Assembly: GCA_936450465.1 (NCBI GenBank)
Contig: OW388303.1
Span: 6,759,193 to 6,823,192, forward strand
Direction: 5' to 3'
DNA from: Gibbula magus
Taxonomy: Eukaryota > Mollusca > Gastropoda > Trochida > Trochidae
DNA length: 64,000 nt
This document shows positions 37,601 to 52,600 of this stretch, one piece after another. The first letter of the stretch is position 1. The number at the start of each line of letters is the position of its first letter. The notes beneath the pieces were generated by a model. The model had not been told where the DNA came from. It was given only the letters and a program-made list of their open reading frames with translations, and ran no database searches. The position numbers and the translations under genes are program-made.

Positions 37601-40600
37601 ATACATCAAACTGTACATTACCTGTGGTAGTTTTGCATACAGCATGAGGGTGTAGGCAGCCTCAGTGAAGTTGTCACAGTCCAGGTGCAGATCACACAGC
37701 TTGTGCAGGTAGCGGATGTACATCTCCTTCCGGTTGATCTCGTGGTAGAAATCCTGCATCATGTGCAACTCTTTATTTAATAGTCCTTAATCTAGTCCCT
37801 AACCTTATTTCAAGGTTAACCTTGACTGTGACTTAAAAAGCAACCTGAGTAGACTAATAAGGATCTAAGATGGCAGCTCCTCTGCTCACATCAAGGAAGA
37901 CATAGAGAGTACTGGTGCTATTAATAGAGAATACTAAACGATGTTCTATTTAACAACATATTTATGAAACGAGTGAGTGATGTGTTATTTTACAAGTGAA
38001 AGCGAGTTAAATACAAATACCATCTCACGAGCTTCATAAATATGTTACTAAAGAAAAACGAGTTTAGTATTTTATTTATTACTCGCTGATTTAAATGCAA
38101 GTAATTGCATGAACTCGTCGATAAATGGGACACCTTCCATTGCGACCGCGGCACTGATATTGTGACGTCATATTTTTGCCATTATGATGTTTGCCATTAT
38201 CCCTTTTAACACACTCTGATTCAAGAGAGCAAGACTAAATACTTTTCAGAGGTTATGTTTAGAGCCAAAAAAGAGTCCTGCGACACTTCATCACGAAAAA
38301 CAATTATCTGCGAAAATAGAGATCACGGCTGCTAATTACCAGGAGGTTGACGATGCAGCTCATCCGGTGCTCCTTGATCTCGTCCTGTATGATGAGTCGG
38401 TACTCCAGGAGTCTCTGTAGCAGTTTACGGACAGTCTCCACGAACACCAGGCCCTGGTCACGCATCGTCGAGTGGCCGCTACACAGCTGATGTAGGCTGA
38501 AGACGAGTAAATAGTATTATAGCATTGTCGAGTGGCCGCTACACAGCTGATGTAGGCTTAAGACAGGTAAATAGTATTATAGCATTGTCGAGTGGCCGCT
38601 ACACAGCTGATGTAGGCTGAAGACGAGTAAATAGTATTATAGCATTGTTGAGTGGCCGCTACACTTCTGAAGTAGGCTGAAGCGAGTAAATAGTATTATA
38701 GCATCGTCGAGTGGCCGCTACACAGCTGATGTAGGCTGAAGACGAGTAAAAAGTATTATAGCATCGTCGAGTGGCCGCTACACAGCTGATGTAGGCTGAA
38801 GACAGGTAAATAGTATTATAGCATTGTTGAGTGGCCGCTACACTTCTGAAGTAGGCTGAAGCGAGTAAATAGTATTATAGCATCGTCGAGTGGCCGCTAC
38901 ACAGCTGATGTAGGCTGAAGACGAGTAAAAAGTATTATAGCATCGTCGAGTGGCCGCTACACAGCTGATGTAGGCTGAAGACAGGTAAATAGTATTATAG
39001 CATTGTCGAGTGGCCGCTACACAGCTGATGTAGGCTGAAGACAGGTAAATAGTATTATAGCATCGTCGAGTGGCCGCTACACAGCTGATGTAGGCTGAAG
39101 ACGAGTAAATAGTATTATAGCATCGTCGAGTGGCCGCTACACAGCTGATGTAGGCTGAAGACAGGTAAATAGTATTATAGCATCGTCGAGTGGCTGCTAC
39201 ACAGCTGATGTAGGCTGAAGACAGGTAAATAGTATTATAGCATCGTCGAGTGGCCGCTACACAGCTGATGTAGGCTGAAGACAGGTAAATAGTATTATAG
39301 CATCATCGAGTGGCCGCTACACAGCTGATGTAGGCTGAAGACGAGTAAATAGTATTATAGCATCGTCGAGTGGCCACTACACAGCTGATGTAGGCTGAAG
39401 ACAGGTAAATAGTATTATAGCATCGTCGAGTGGCCGCTACACAGCTGATGTAGGCTGAAGACGAGTAAATAGTATTATAGCATCGTCGAGTGGCCGCTAC
39501 ACAGCTGATGTAGGCTGAAGACGAGTAAAAAGTATTTAACATCGTCGAGTGGCCGCTACACAGCTGATGTAGGCTGAAGACAGGTAAATAGTATTATAGC
39601 ATCGTTGAGTGGCCACTACACAGCTGATGTAGGCTGAAGACAGTTAAATAGTATTATAGCATCGTTGAGTGGCCGCTACACAGCTGATGTAGGCTGAAGA
39701 CGAGTAAATAGTATTATAGCATCGTCGAGTGGCCGCTACACAGCTGATGTAGGCTGAAGACGAGTAAATAGTATTATAGCATCGTCGAGTGGCCGCTACA
39801 CAGCTGATGTAGGCTGAAGACGAGTAAATAGTATTATAGCATCGTCGAGTGGCCGCTACACAGCTGATGTAGGCTGAAGACGAGTAAATAGTATTATAGC
39901 ATCGTCGAGTGGCCGCTACACAGCTGATATAGGCTGAAGACAGGTAAATAGTATTATAGCATCGTCGAGTGGCCGCTACACAGCTGATGTAGGCTGAAGA
40001 CGAGTAAATAGTATTATAGCATCGTCGAGTGGCCGCTACACAGCTGATGTAGGCTGAAGACGAGTAAATAGTATTATAGCATCGTCGAGTGGCCGCTACA
40101 CAGCTGATGTAGGCTGAAGACGAGTAAATAGTATTATAGCATCGTCGAGTGGCCGCTACACAGCTGATGTAGGCTGAAGACGAGTAAATAGTATTATAGC
40201 ATCGTCGAGTGGCCGCTACACAGCTGATGTAGGCTGAAGACGAGTAAATAGTATTATAGCATCGTCGAGTGGCCGCTTCGCAGCTGATGTAGGCTGAAGA
40301 CGAGTAAATAGTATTATAGCATCGTCGAGTGGCCGCTACACAGCTGATGTAGGCTGAAGACGAGTAAATAGTATTATAGCATCGTCGAGTGGCCGCTACA
40401 CAGCTGATGTAGGCTGAAGACGAGTAAATAGTATTATAGCATTGTCGAGTGGCCGCTACACAGCTGATGTAGGCTGAAGACGAGTAAATAGTATTATAGC
40501 ATCGTCGAGTGGCCGCTACACAGCTGATGTAGGCTGAAGACGAGTAAATAGTATTACAGCATCGTCGAGTGGCCGCTACACAGCTGATGTAGGCTGAAGA

Positions 40601-43600
40601 CGAGTAAATAGTATTATAGCATTGTCGAGTGGCCGCTACACAGCTGATGTAGGCTGAAGACGGGTAAATAGTATTATAGCATCGTCGAGTGGGCGCTACA
40701 CAGCTGATGTAGGCTGAAGACGAGTCAATAGTATTATAGCATTGTCGAGTGGCCGCTACACAGCTGATGTAGGCTGAAGACAGGTAAATAGTATTATAGC
40801 ATTGTCGAGTGGCCGCTACACAGCTGATGTAGGCTGAAGACGAGTCAATAGTATTATAGCATTGTCGAGTGGCCGCTACACAGCTGATGTAGGCTGAAGA
40901 CGAGTAAATAGTATTATAGCATCGTCGAGTGGCCGCTACACAGCTGATGTAGGCTGAAGACAGGTAAATAGTATTATAGCATCGTCGAGTGGCCGCTACA
41001 CAGCTGATGTAGGCTGAAGACGAGTAAATAGTATTATAGCATCGTCGAGTGGCCGCTACACAGCTGATGTAGGCTGAAGACGAGTAAATAGTATTATAGC
41101 ATTGTCGAGTGGCCGCTACACAGCTGATGTAGGCTGAAGACGAGTCAATATATTATAGCATTGTCGAGTGGCGGCTACACAGCTGATGTAGGCTGAAGAC
41201 GAATAAATAGTATTATAGCATTGTCGAGTGGCCGCTACACAGCTGATGTAGGCTGAAGACGAGTAAATAGTATTATAGCATTGTGGAGTGGCCGCTACAC
41301 AGCTGATGTAGGCTGAAGACGAGTAAATATACTTTAAAGGGCATGTAGAAGTGGCATACATAAGAACAGGAAGATTTTCTGGATAACAACTTCTTTAATG
41401 TGAAAAAACAGATCGTTTCGGAATACATACTTACTTCTTCATCAGTTGGAACGTGAGAAATAAAGAGTAAATAGTAGAATGATAGAATACTAATGAGGAG
41501 CAGGCTCAGTTGTCAGTGACCTCCGAGTTCAGATCACCATGTCCACATTGCACAAAATCCTTAGGTAACCTAACGCACTGTACAAGGACGACACTTGGGC
41601 TAACCGAAGAGCTAAGTGTGTTGTGCAATGACCATAGGACTCCCCAGTACTTTGAGAATGCACCGTTTAAGCACATATTTAGCATTATACAATTAAGAAG
41701 TCTACCATCATTTTCTGTTTTATTATACCGATATACAGCACTTTGAGGACACACTGCCTAAGCATTTGAGGACGTACTGCCTAAGCATTTGAGGACGCAC
41801 TGCCTAAGCATTTGAGGACGCACTGCCTAAGCATTTGAGGACGCACTGCCTAAGCATTTGAGGACGTACTGCCTAAGCATTTGAGGACGTACTGCCTAAG
41901 CATTTGAGGACGCACTGCCTAAGCATTTGAGGACGCACTGCCTAAACATTTGAGGACGCACTGCCTAAGCATTTGAGGACGCACTGCCTAAGCATTTGAG
42001 GACACACTGCCTAAGCATTTGAGGACGTACTGCCTAAGCATTTGAGGACGCACTGCCTAAGCATTTGAGGACGCACTGCCTAAGCATTTGAGGACGCACT
42101 GCCTAAGCATTTGAGGACGCACTGCCTAAGCATTTGAGGACGTACTGCCTAAGCATTTGAGGACGCACTGCCTAAACATTTGAGGACGCACTGCCTAAGC
42201 ATTTGAGGACGCACTGCCTAAGCATTTGAGGACGCACTGCCTTAGCATTTGAGGACGCACTGCCTAAGCATTTGAGGACGCACTGCCTAAACATTTGAGG
42301 ACGCACTGCCTTAGCATTTGAGGACGCACTGCCTTAGCATTTGGGGGCGTACTGCCTTAGCATTTGAGGACGCACTGCCTACGCCTATAATTATCATCAT
42401 ACAAGTAAGCAGAGTCTACCACAATTTCTGCTTCATTGGAGGACGCACTGCCTTAGCATTTGAGGACGCACTGCCTTAGCATTTGAGGACGCACTGCCTA
42501 AGCATTTGAGGACGCACTGCCTAAGCATTTGAGGACGCACTGCCTAAGCATTTGAGGACACACTGCCTAAGCATTTGAGGACGCACTGCCTAAGCATTTG
42601 AGGACGCACTGCCTAAGCATTTGAGGACACACTGCCTTAGCATTTGAGGACATACTGCCTAAGCATTTGAGGACGCACTGCCTAAGCATTTGAGGACACA
42701 CTGCCTAAGCATTTGAGGACACACTGCCTAAGCATTTGAGGACACACTGCCTAAGCATTTGAGGACGCACTGCCTAAGCATTTGAGGACGCACTGCCTAA
42801 GCATTTGAGGACGCACTGCCTAAGCATTTGAGGACACACTGCCTAAGCATTTGAGGACCCACTGCCTAAGCATTTGAGGACGCACTGCCTAAGCATTTGA
42901 GGACACACTGCCTAAGCATTTGAGGACACACTGCCTAAGCATTTGAGGACGCACTGCCTAAACATTTGAGGACGCACTTCCTAAGCATTTGAGGACACAC
43001 TGCCTAAGCATTTGAGGACGCACTGCCTAAGCATTTGAGGACGCACTGCCTAAGCATTTGAGGACACACTGCCTAAGCATTTGAGGACGCACTGCCTAAG
43101 CATTTGAGGACACACTGCCTAAGCATTTGAGGACGCACTGCCTAAGCATTTGAGGACGCACTGCCTAAGCATTTGAGGACACACTGCCTAAGCATTTGAG
43201 GACGCACTGCCTAAGCATTTGAGGACGCACTGCCTAAGCATTTGAGGACACACTGCCTTAGCATTTGAGGACGCACTGCCTAAGCATTTGAGGACGCACT
43301 GCCTAAACATTTGAGGACGCACTGCCTAAGCATTTGAGGACGCACTGCCTAAGCATTTGAGGACGCACTGCCTAAGCATTTGAGGACGCACTGCCTAAGC
43401 ATTTGAGGACGCACTGCCTAAGCATTTGAGGACACACTGCCTAAGCATTTGAGGACGCACTGCCTAAGCATTTGAGGACACACTGCCTTAGCATTTGAGG
43501 ACACACTGCCTAAGCATTTGAGGACGCACTGCCTTAGCATTTGAGGACGCACTGCCTAAGCATTTGAGGACACACTGCCTAAGCATTTGAGGACACACTG

Positions 43601-46600
43601 CCTAAGCATTTGAGGACGCACTGCCTTAGGATTTGGGGGCGTACTGCCTTAGCATTTGAGGACGCACTGCCTACGCCTATAATTATCATCATACAAGTAA
43701 GCAGAGTCTACCACAATTTCTGCTTCATTGGAGGACGCACTGCCTTAGCATTTGAGGACGCACTGCCTTAGCATTTGAGGACGCACTGCCTAAGCATTTG
43801 AGGACGCACTGCCTTAGCATTTGAGGACGCACTGCCTACGCCTATAATTATCATGACAATAGCTTTATCGCTTATATCAAATCCTTTGATATTATTGGAC
43901 TCACAGAGACGTGGAGTAATGATAATTGTATGGATGATGTGTTTTCAGATTATGATTGTTTTTATAAATATGGAGACAAGTTAGCCTTAACTGGAAGACT
44001 CTCTGGTGGTATAACTGTAATGATAAGAAAACCTCTATCCAACTATATTAAATGGCACAAAATTACAGAAAACGCTATTTTTATACTATTTAAGAACTCA
44101 CTGTTTGATATTGATAGAGATCTTCTATATAGCTGTGTATATGTACAACCAGAGGGATCTTCTTGGTATAAAAAGTTTAGCACACATTGTAAAAATGGTA
44201 TTACACTTTTCCAGGAGAAACTGTTTGATATAATATCAGATTTACCAGATATATATTTGCTTCTCGGGGGAGATTTTAATGCTCGGACTGCGACTCTTCC
44301 TGATTTTGTTGACGATGACATAATATACCACACAGAAAATAAGAATCAATCTACGTGGGACTTCATCTTAGATTACTTTGACCTTGAACGGTTCTCCTGT
44401 GACAAAGTTGTTAACCATTTTGGTAGATGCCTGTTAGACCTATGCAGTTCTTTAAATGTGCATATTATGAATGGCAGATGTGGTAAGGATGCCCGAGTGG
44501 GGGATTTTACATTTATATGTAGAAATGGCACAAGTGTTATAGATTACATCTTAACCTCAGCCGATATATTTGAGAACGTAATAGACTTCGATATAACAAC
44601 TAAAGCAGAATCATCCCATCTCCCTTTGACTCTAAATTTACGTGCGCATCATTCACTAAAACGGCATAACACGATTAAGCAAAAGCCAAATAACACTCCA
44701 ACTAAATTTGTCTGGAATGATAATAGCCTGTCTCAATTTCGAAATAATATACTATCTGATAAGGTCCAGGATTTATTTGACAAATCCGCTGATGTAGTAT
44801 TCACAAATATAAACCAAAGTGTAGACTATATTGTAGAAGGATTGTGTCTAGCTGCTTCGGATATGAAAAAGCGTGAGCGTACTTTTTCTGAAAATCAATC
44901 TACGAATAAGTGGTACGATAATGAATGTGATCATCTGAAAAAGGAAAGATGTAAATTACTAAATATATTCCGGAAATCTAAAACAGAACATTCCTTAGAA
45001 AATTACCAAAAGGCAAGAAATAATTATAATAAAACTTGTTCAGAAAAAAAGAAGACATACTTTGAGCAAAAAAGACAAATTATAGAACAGAATATAAATG
45101 ATTCCAAACAATTCTGGTATGAACTCAAAACGCTTAATACAAAAAACAACCAAAACAATAACATTGAAATTGATGAATGGTATAAGTACTTTCAATCACT
45201 ATTTTCAACTTGCAATAACAGCCCGGATCAAACTAGACATAACAGTCCACAATCTATGCCAACCTCAGATATTACCAGTGACATATTGGATGCTCCAATA
45301 AATAGGGATGAAATCCTGAATAGTATACAACATCTCAAGTGTGACAAATCTCCTGGGATAGACAATATCTTACCAGAATTCTTTAAACATTCATCAGATC
45401 TTCTACTTCCATATCTTGAATTATTATTCAACGTTATACTTAATACTGGGGACTTCCCAGAATCCTGGTCGGTTGGAATTCTTGTCCCAATATATAAACA
45501 AGGTGATCGAAACGACACTAATAATTACCGTGGAATTACTGTGCTAAGTATATTTGGCAAATTATTTACTCATATTATCAACAAACGGTTAGTGACTTGG
45601 GCGGACGTTTTGGACAAAATATACGAAGGACAAGCGGGCTTCCGGGAAAAATACACAACAACAGACAATATCTTTATTCTACACAGCCTCATACAAAGAT
45701 ATCTGAGTTCAAAAGGGGGGAAGTTTTATGCATTATTTGTAGACTTTGCAAAAGCTTTTGACTCTGTAGAGAGAAATAAACTTTGGGATATTCTGCAAAC
45801 GCACGGAATTAGTAGTAAAATGAATAACATGCTCAAAAGTATATATCAACATGTCAAGGTACGTGTTAGAAATAATCAAGAAATATCTGAACCATTTATT
45901 AGTCAACTTATCGTTAGACAAGGCTGTATTTTAAGCCCCTTCCTGTTTAGTTTTTTCATTAATGAATTAGCACAGCAAATATGTAACACGTGTAAGAATG
46001 GGATCCAACTTCACCCGGACACAGTGCAATTATTTCTATTGCTTTTTGCAGATGACATTGTACTGTTTTCAAGTTCCATTAGCGGCTTACAGAAACAAAT
46101 AGATGAATTAGACAAGTTTTCTGAGCAATTCAAATTGTGTGTCAACAGAGAAAAAACCAAAATTATTGTTTTTAAGAATGGGGGAAAACTTTCAAAACTC
46201 GAGAAATGGTTTTATAAAGGAGAACTCCTTCAAACTACCAGTGCATACAAGTATCTAGGGGTATACTTTTCTAATCACCTCTCTTGGTCTCACCACACGA
46301 AACAGGCATCAACACAAGCATTGAAAATTCTTATAGGTATCTACAAAAACATGCGATCGCTAGGTGATATGTCATTTAACACCTTTTTCAAAATATTTGA
46401 TATGAAGATAAGCCCAATACTTTTGTATGGATCTGAAATATGGGGATTAAAACAGTATGATAACATTGAAAAGATACATTTATATGCATGTAAAAAGTTC
46501 CTTGGTGTTAAAACAAGCACATGTAACACGATGGTCTACGGAGAATTAGGCAGATTTCCATTGTTCATTTATTCGTCTATTAAGGCTATTAAATATTGGA

Positions 46601-49600
46601 TACGGTTATTGAATATGCCCTGCCACAGATATCCCAAGAAATGTTATGATATGATGAAACTGTATGATAATAATGGTAAAAGTAATTGGGTGACCGATAT
46701 TAGAGAGATACTCAACAAAACAGGATATGGACATATTTGGCACAGCCAAAGTGTAGATTTACAACCACAGTTTATTAGATCATTTACACAAAGAATGAAG
46801 GATATATACTTGCAAACCTGGTCAGAATCCATGTCACTATCAACTAAATGTCTATATTATAGACAGTGGAAATATGAAATATGTCTTGAAAGTTATCTTT
46901 CAAAAGTTGATGTGAAAAAGTTTCGTACTGCCTTAGCTCGTCTTCGTTGTTCATCCCATGAATTGTTTGTTGAAACTGGCAGATATGCAGGCATTGCAAG
47001 AAATAACAGAATATGCCAAGTTTGTAATTTAAATGCTGTCGAAGATGAACTACATTTCTTGTTAATCTGCCCAATCTATAAAAGTCTTCGGTTGAAATAC
47101 ATTAAATCATACTATTACATGTACCCTAGTGTAACAAAACTATTATCACTGTTAGCAAATACTAATACTCGAGTACTACAGAACCTTGCAATGTTTATTT
47201 ATTATGCAATGTTATATAGGAAAACCATTGTACCAGAACAAAATCTGTAATGTGATCTACTCTTGAATGTACTACAGGCCTGTGGCCTTTAAGTACCGAA
47301 ATAAAGATTGAAAGATTGATAATTATCATCATACAAGTAAGCAGAGTCTACCACAATTTCTGCTTCATTGTACACATATTCAGCACTTTGAGACACACTG
47401 CCTAAGCATACAATCAGCATCATACAAGTAAGTACTCTATCAAAGTGTTTGCTTTACAATAGATGTATGTATACATACATTGTGTACATGAACTCCATGT
47501 ACTGTTCGTCCCCCCGACCACCCTCCACCTGGGCGTCCATCTGGGTGATCATCTCGTTCTCAACCTGGACATATATTAAAGAAGTTACACAAGGAAAGAA
47601 ACATACTGGTATTAAGTATATAATTAACTTCTTTATAAGTAGTCACATGAGCTTCAACCCCTGCAAGGGAAGAACTACATTACTGCTCTGATTAAGTGGC
47701 ATACAAACTCCTATAATCTTGAGAAGTGCTCTACCCTACTTATAAACCATCTAAATGAGTGCAAGAACACCTACTCAGATAAATAACTATTTAGAAAAAC
47801 ATTTCAGTATCTACTTACTTAAAGATAAGAGGTATATAAAGGGCTTGGTGTATATATATAACATGCTGCAGATAAGCAGTTTCAGTGATTCATTTTCATA
47901 ATTTCCTTATTCAGTAAGTATTTTGATCACAAAACAATGACTAATACTAAAGGTTTCACCTACCTGATGGAAATTGTTCTGCAGAGTTTTGGATCGAGGT
48001 ATCGGCTGCATGAACTCACATTGCATCATGTCAAAAAAGATCGGAATGGTAGCTTTTCTCAACTCTGAAAGTTAATCCAAATAGGATAAAATCTCATAGC
48101 ATTCAATGGTAAGTTTAGAAACACATTATATTTAGATAACAATGTTATATTTTGGATCAAAATATCTTATCTACTGCAAATTCTTGCACTTTTTGGTTCA
48201 AGTCCAAACCCACATCCTTAGAGTTAGGCACCAATTGCCAGCAGTGAAAATCCAAACAGCTTATCCATTCAGCCACCAAGACCTCACTAAATAACAACTG
48301 GTAGTATTCTCACATTTATATACTACCCATGGTGGAATGCATTTTAGAAAGTAAACAAATATAACATTGTTATAATTAGAAACACGCTTTATGCAATGGT
48401 AACAATTCTTCTACTTTGCAAGATTCAAACCAACACCCTAAGATTCGACAGTCACCTGTTTCAAACACTAATATCTTCGTTAACAGTTTATTGAATAAAA
48501 TTGATAAGATTGTCACAATTACAATTGCTACAGATTTACAGCAGGTAAACTTGGCCGTTGGTTTGCCAGACCTGGCACGTATTGAACAAAGTACAGTATT
48601 TGCCAATCAATTACACAATCCTTTCCTTACCTGTTTCTGGGATGAGCGTCATCTCCAGGATAGGACCAACCATCTCAGGGATGAACTTGATCTTGTTGTG
48701 GCCTGGAACATAATACAATAAAGTCACTTACCCAGGTTCACACCATAAATCTCTCACTCATATCTCAGTGTGGATCACAGAATCATCCAACCAACTCTCA
48801 GTTTATCCAGCAGGTCACCCACACATAGGGAAAACTGTGTCCAATGTTGCTTTACTTCACTGATAACAGTCAACTGATATATGCACAGGATATTCTTTTC
48901 AATGTCAATAAGTAGTACACTTAAAAGCAGGAAATCAAAGAGCCATATCTCGAAGTTAAGGCAATATTGGTAGTTAATTATCTTCGGGCACGTTATGACA
49001 CTTTTCATGAGAAAGCTAAAATATGGCAAATCTGTGACCTTGAATTTACAGAATTTTAACCCGATACACTGCTTCCACGAAAGACAACCGCCTGAACATT
49101 TAAAGAGATTTGACTTACCGAGATTGAACCACATGGATCTGATTTCAAAACTTGTTTCTCTTCTCATGTCTTTGTATCTGAAACAAACAATGGAATGGTA
49201 AAAACACTGACACCAATAAACTTCAAGAAACGTGTAAATTTGTGACACGTTTTGGTGTTTATCTTTTACTTGTATCGATTGGTAAAAAGATTGACACCAA
49301 ACAACATCAAGGAAATGTATTCATATCCATTTATTCTTAAAGCACATCTCCAATAAGCAATGGAACTCCATTAACCACAAGTTCAGAGTCTGCTGATGAC
49401 TAAGCACACAGGCGCTGAATGGAGGAAATATGGTAGAAGTGACATGTATTGTTGTCTATCTTTCATTTGTATCTCTTGTATACCTGAATATGGGAGGTAC
49501 TGATGAAGCGCTTAGTAGAAGCTCTGAAAGTACAATTCCTTCAGGGTAATAATTGTAGAGCTTTGAGCATAACTTAGGGTGTGGAAAAGGCGCAATATAA

Positions 49601-52600
49601 GTACGCAATTATTATTATATATATATTTATATCAATTAATTCTTAAAGCACATCTCCAATAAGCGATGGAACTCCTTTAACCACAAGTTCAGAGTCTGCT
49701 GATGACTAAGCACACAGGCGCTGAATGGAGGAAATATGGTATTTAGATTCTGCTTGAGCTGAGTGAGTGAGTGTCGATGCAGTACCTTGCTATGATCTTG
49801 TGTCTCTTGCTGGCCGAGAACTGCTCCAGCTGGAGAGGGTCTTGAGTCAGGAATGAGATGGTGCAGTGGAAGAAGTTGTTCCACAGCTGAAAGAACATTG
49901 AGATAACCATAACTACTACTTACGAAGGCAGACAAATACACTAACGTAATTTGCACACTTATCCTGGCTGAAATGTTTGTTTAAGGTCTACAAATAACTA
50001 TCTTGGTATCAGTGCAAATGGTGGCCTCTTTACTGTACGAATATGTGAGGTTATCATTTGGGTTTTTTGGCTCAATAAAAAGGGTTTCTGTGTCACAATA
50101 TTATATTTAGGTTGCCATTTTCAAGATGAATGTATAGTTTTCCAGGTTTTCTGCGCAAAATACAATTTTGCAGTAGGCACTTTTTATCTCTAAACGTGAG
50201 GAGCACTGACCTGTTGTTCAAATGGATTTGAAAACTTCTCATGGATGGTGTTAGCAAAGAATCTCAGAGCTCGCAGGATGATGCTGAAACAGACAAACAA
50301 ATAATTCAAAAACATGGATTGACCAATTGTTATATTGTCATATCTGCAATAGTAGAAAGTCTTCTTTTTATTGTCAGGACACGTCAACCAGGAGTTAAGC
50401 CACTTTTGCACTCATTACCTCCCTTTTTGTCGAAGTAATGGTAGCCGAATTGGAATTGGAAGATGTTGGTAAAATCAGTGCTGGAGGTTGGTGCCTGACT
50501 CTGAGGGGGTGGATATCAATCCTGCATGGGACTTGTTCCCACAAAATATAAGAATTTGTCCTATTTAGACACTATAGATTGTACATAAAAGATCTAAACA
50601 GCATATATTTCTAATGGATTGAAACAGTTGGTTTGGAAGATATTACAAGACACTCAGTCTCGGGACACCATCTGAATTTCCATGAAGAAATCTTTCTAAT
50701 TTCATGAAAGAAAGAAACAAAGAGACCTGTTCTGAAGCATGATCATCTCGAGCCAGTTTGAGGGGTAGACATTACGCGAGACGAGATCGCGGAACACCAT
50801 CAAAATCTCCATGAGGAAGTCCAGGAGGTCAAAGGGCGTCGCGAAGCTGTTGATGTACACCTGGTAGTGGTTCTCTGACATCTGACGCAGAACGCTCATC
50901 ATCACTGCTACACAGTTGCCCTGGAAACCGAGTTGAATATTGTGTTACCGTGGCAACCAAAAAATATGATCAGGAACCATCGTGGTTGAAAAGAGATGAA
51001 ACATAAAATACTCAGGACATGGATTGTAAATATATTGACCAAACAGATTTGTTAGAAAAGATAAATTGATTCTGTCTGATGAAAACTATATTTTTTACTT
51101 TTGAAAAATAGTGGTGAAATGTGTTAGACTTGATTCTTCTATAACATACCCAACACCAGTGCAGAGTAAATATGATATACTATTACTACAATGGATATAT
51201 GATACATGTACAACAAAAACAAATCACTTCAAACCGTTAAGATAAACAAACCGTCCTTTTGGTTGAGTTGTTTTTACTACTGTTGTGCTTCAATATACTA
51301 CCGATTAGAAATACCTCAGTGCTTGTAAATATATAAACATAAATATATATATGTGTGAATATAGAACACCACAACACTTCACAAACTATATCTTCATACA
51401 CATAAACTTGCCTGCAGTTTTTTAGGGTCTCCCTTTGATAGCAATAAGTAAAAAATATTTTCAATTTTTAGAATAATAATGGTGTAAATCCTATTCACTG
51501 AGAAAGCATTTGGTAATCATCAGTTGAAATAAGATTTATTACAAATATTCAAGAAATTTTGTTGAAATTTAGTTTTCATAAAATTAGAATTGACATGCAA
51601 AATACTTTTTGAGTCATATAAAACTCTAGCTTTTAACAGAAGGAATTTTGTGAACTTTTGTTATGAATTCATTTTGAAATTCTACAAAATATATTGATTA
51701 CTAAATGACTCTTTATTGAACTTTCTAAAACTTTGTTTAAAAGTATGATCATGAAAACTTGTGAGAGAGGAAAATAAAATGATAGAAGATCAAACCAACA
51801 CTAAAAGTATTTTGAAATTTTGCTGAAAAGCTGCACAAGTGTTTTGTTTGGGGAAAATAGGTGACTGAAGCAAGAAATACTTACGTTTAAGTTTTTGTAA
51901 CAAATATTCTGAGGCGGTTGATGGCCAAAGAATTGCTGTAGATTGGAGTGGATATTAAAATTTGCTGCAGTTTGTTAATTAGTTTAGTAAACAAATAATA
52001 TAAACACAAATTATGTATTTAATTAAAATTTAATGAACTCAAAAAAATCAGTTAGTATGTTAATGTAAACAAAAATAAATTTTGTTTCAAACAAATTAAA
52101 TGAATTAAACCATTAAATGTTTTTTAAAGTGTATATTTGTTTTCAATTAAAAGAAATAAATTCTCGATTAAGTTTTAAATAAATATAATGTGTTAAAAGT
52201 TAGTATACTCAAGAGAGTCGAAGGCTAATTATAAGGAAGTGCAGTGCTCTCATACAGACAATATATCACTTTGTGCTTGCATTCACTCCTAACTGTTGGG
52301 ACAAGGGAGATCACTCTCATATGCAGACAATACAAGGTCAAGGTCAAAGTTCAAACAGACCTCTGGGCAATTTGTGGTATTATGAAACTTGTATGAAGCA
52401 TAAACGTGGTTACTGAAAAACAGCATATCTAAATTGTATTAAAATTTGTCATTTTTAAAAATTACATTATCAATACCGTTTCCATCACAATCCAAAATAA
52501 TTAATTCTATCTAAACTGATAAATAATTCTCAAACAAACAACATTTCTTGTTATTTTCTACTTTTTAAATATCTTCATTGAATATGGAATAAAAGACAAA

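Larger units (their letters stand above)
47565..50726. other. introns between exons 11 and 17
   Basis: Introns of 0.3-0.6 kb. 48,190-48,293 is a tRNA-like SINE head on the minus strand (TGGCTGAATGGATAAGC). 49,327-49,435 and 49,640-49,742 are a ~100-bp direct duplication flanking a SINE tail at 49,485-49,625. Nothing else recognised. Confidence 0.65.

Noticed and set aside
39303..41361. Open frames repeating [11 protein letters not shown] in the 60-bp array
   Set aside because: 60 bp is 20 codons, so a frame stays open by arithmetic. It is not the DOCK frame, has no start or context of its own, and is minisatellite DNA.
38461..43840. CRISPR-like arrays
   Set aside because: Repeats are directly adjacent with no unique spacers, and the surrounding gene is eukaryotic with introns.
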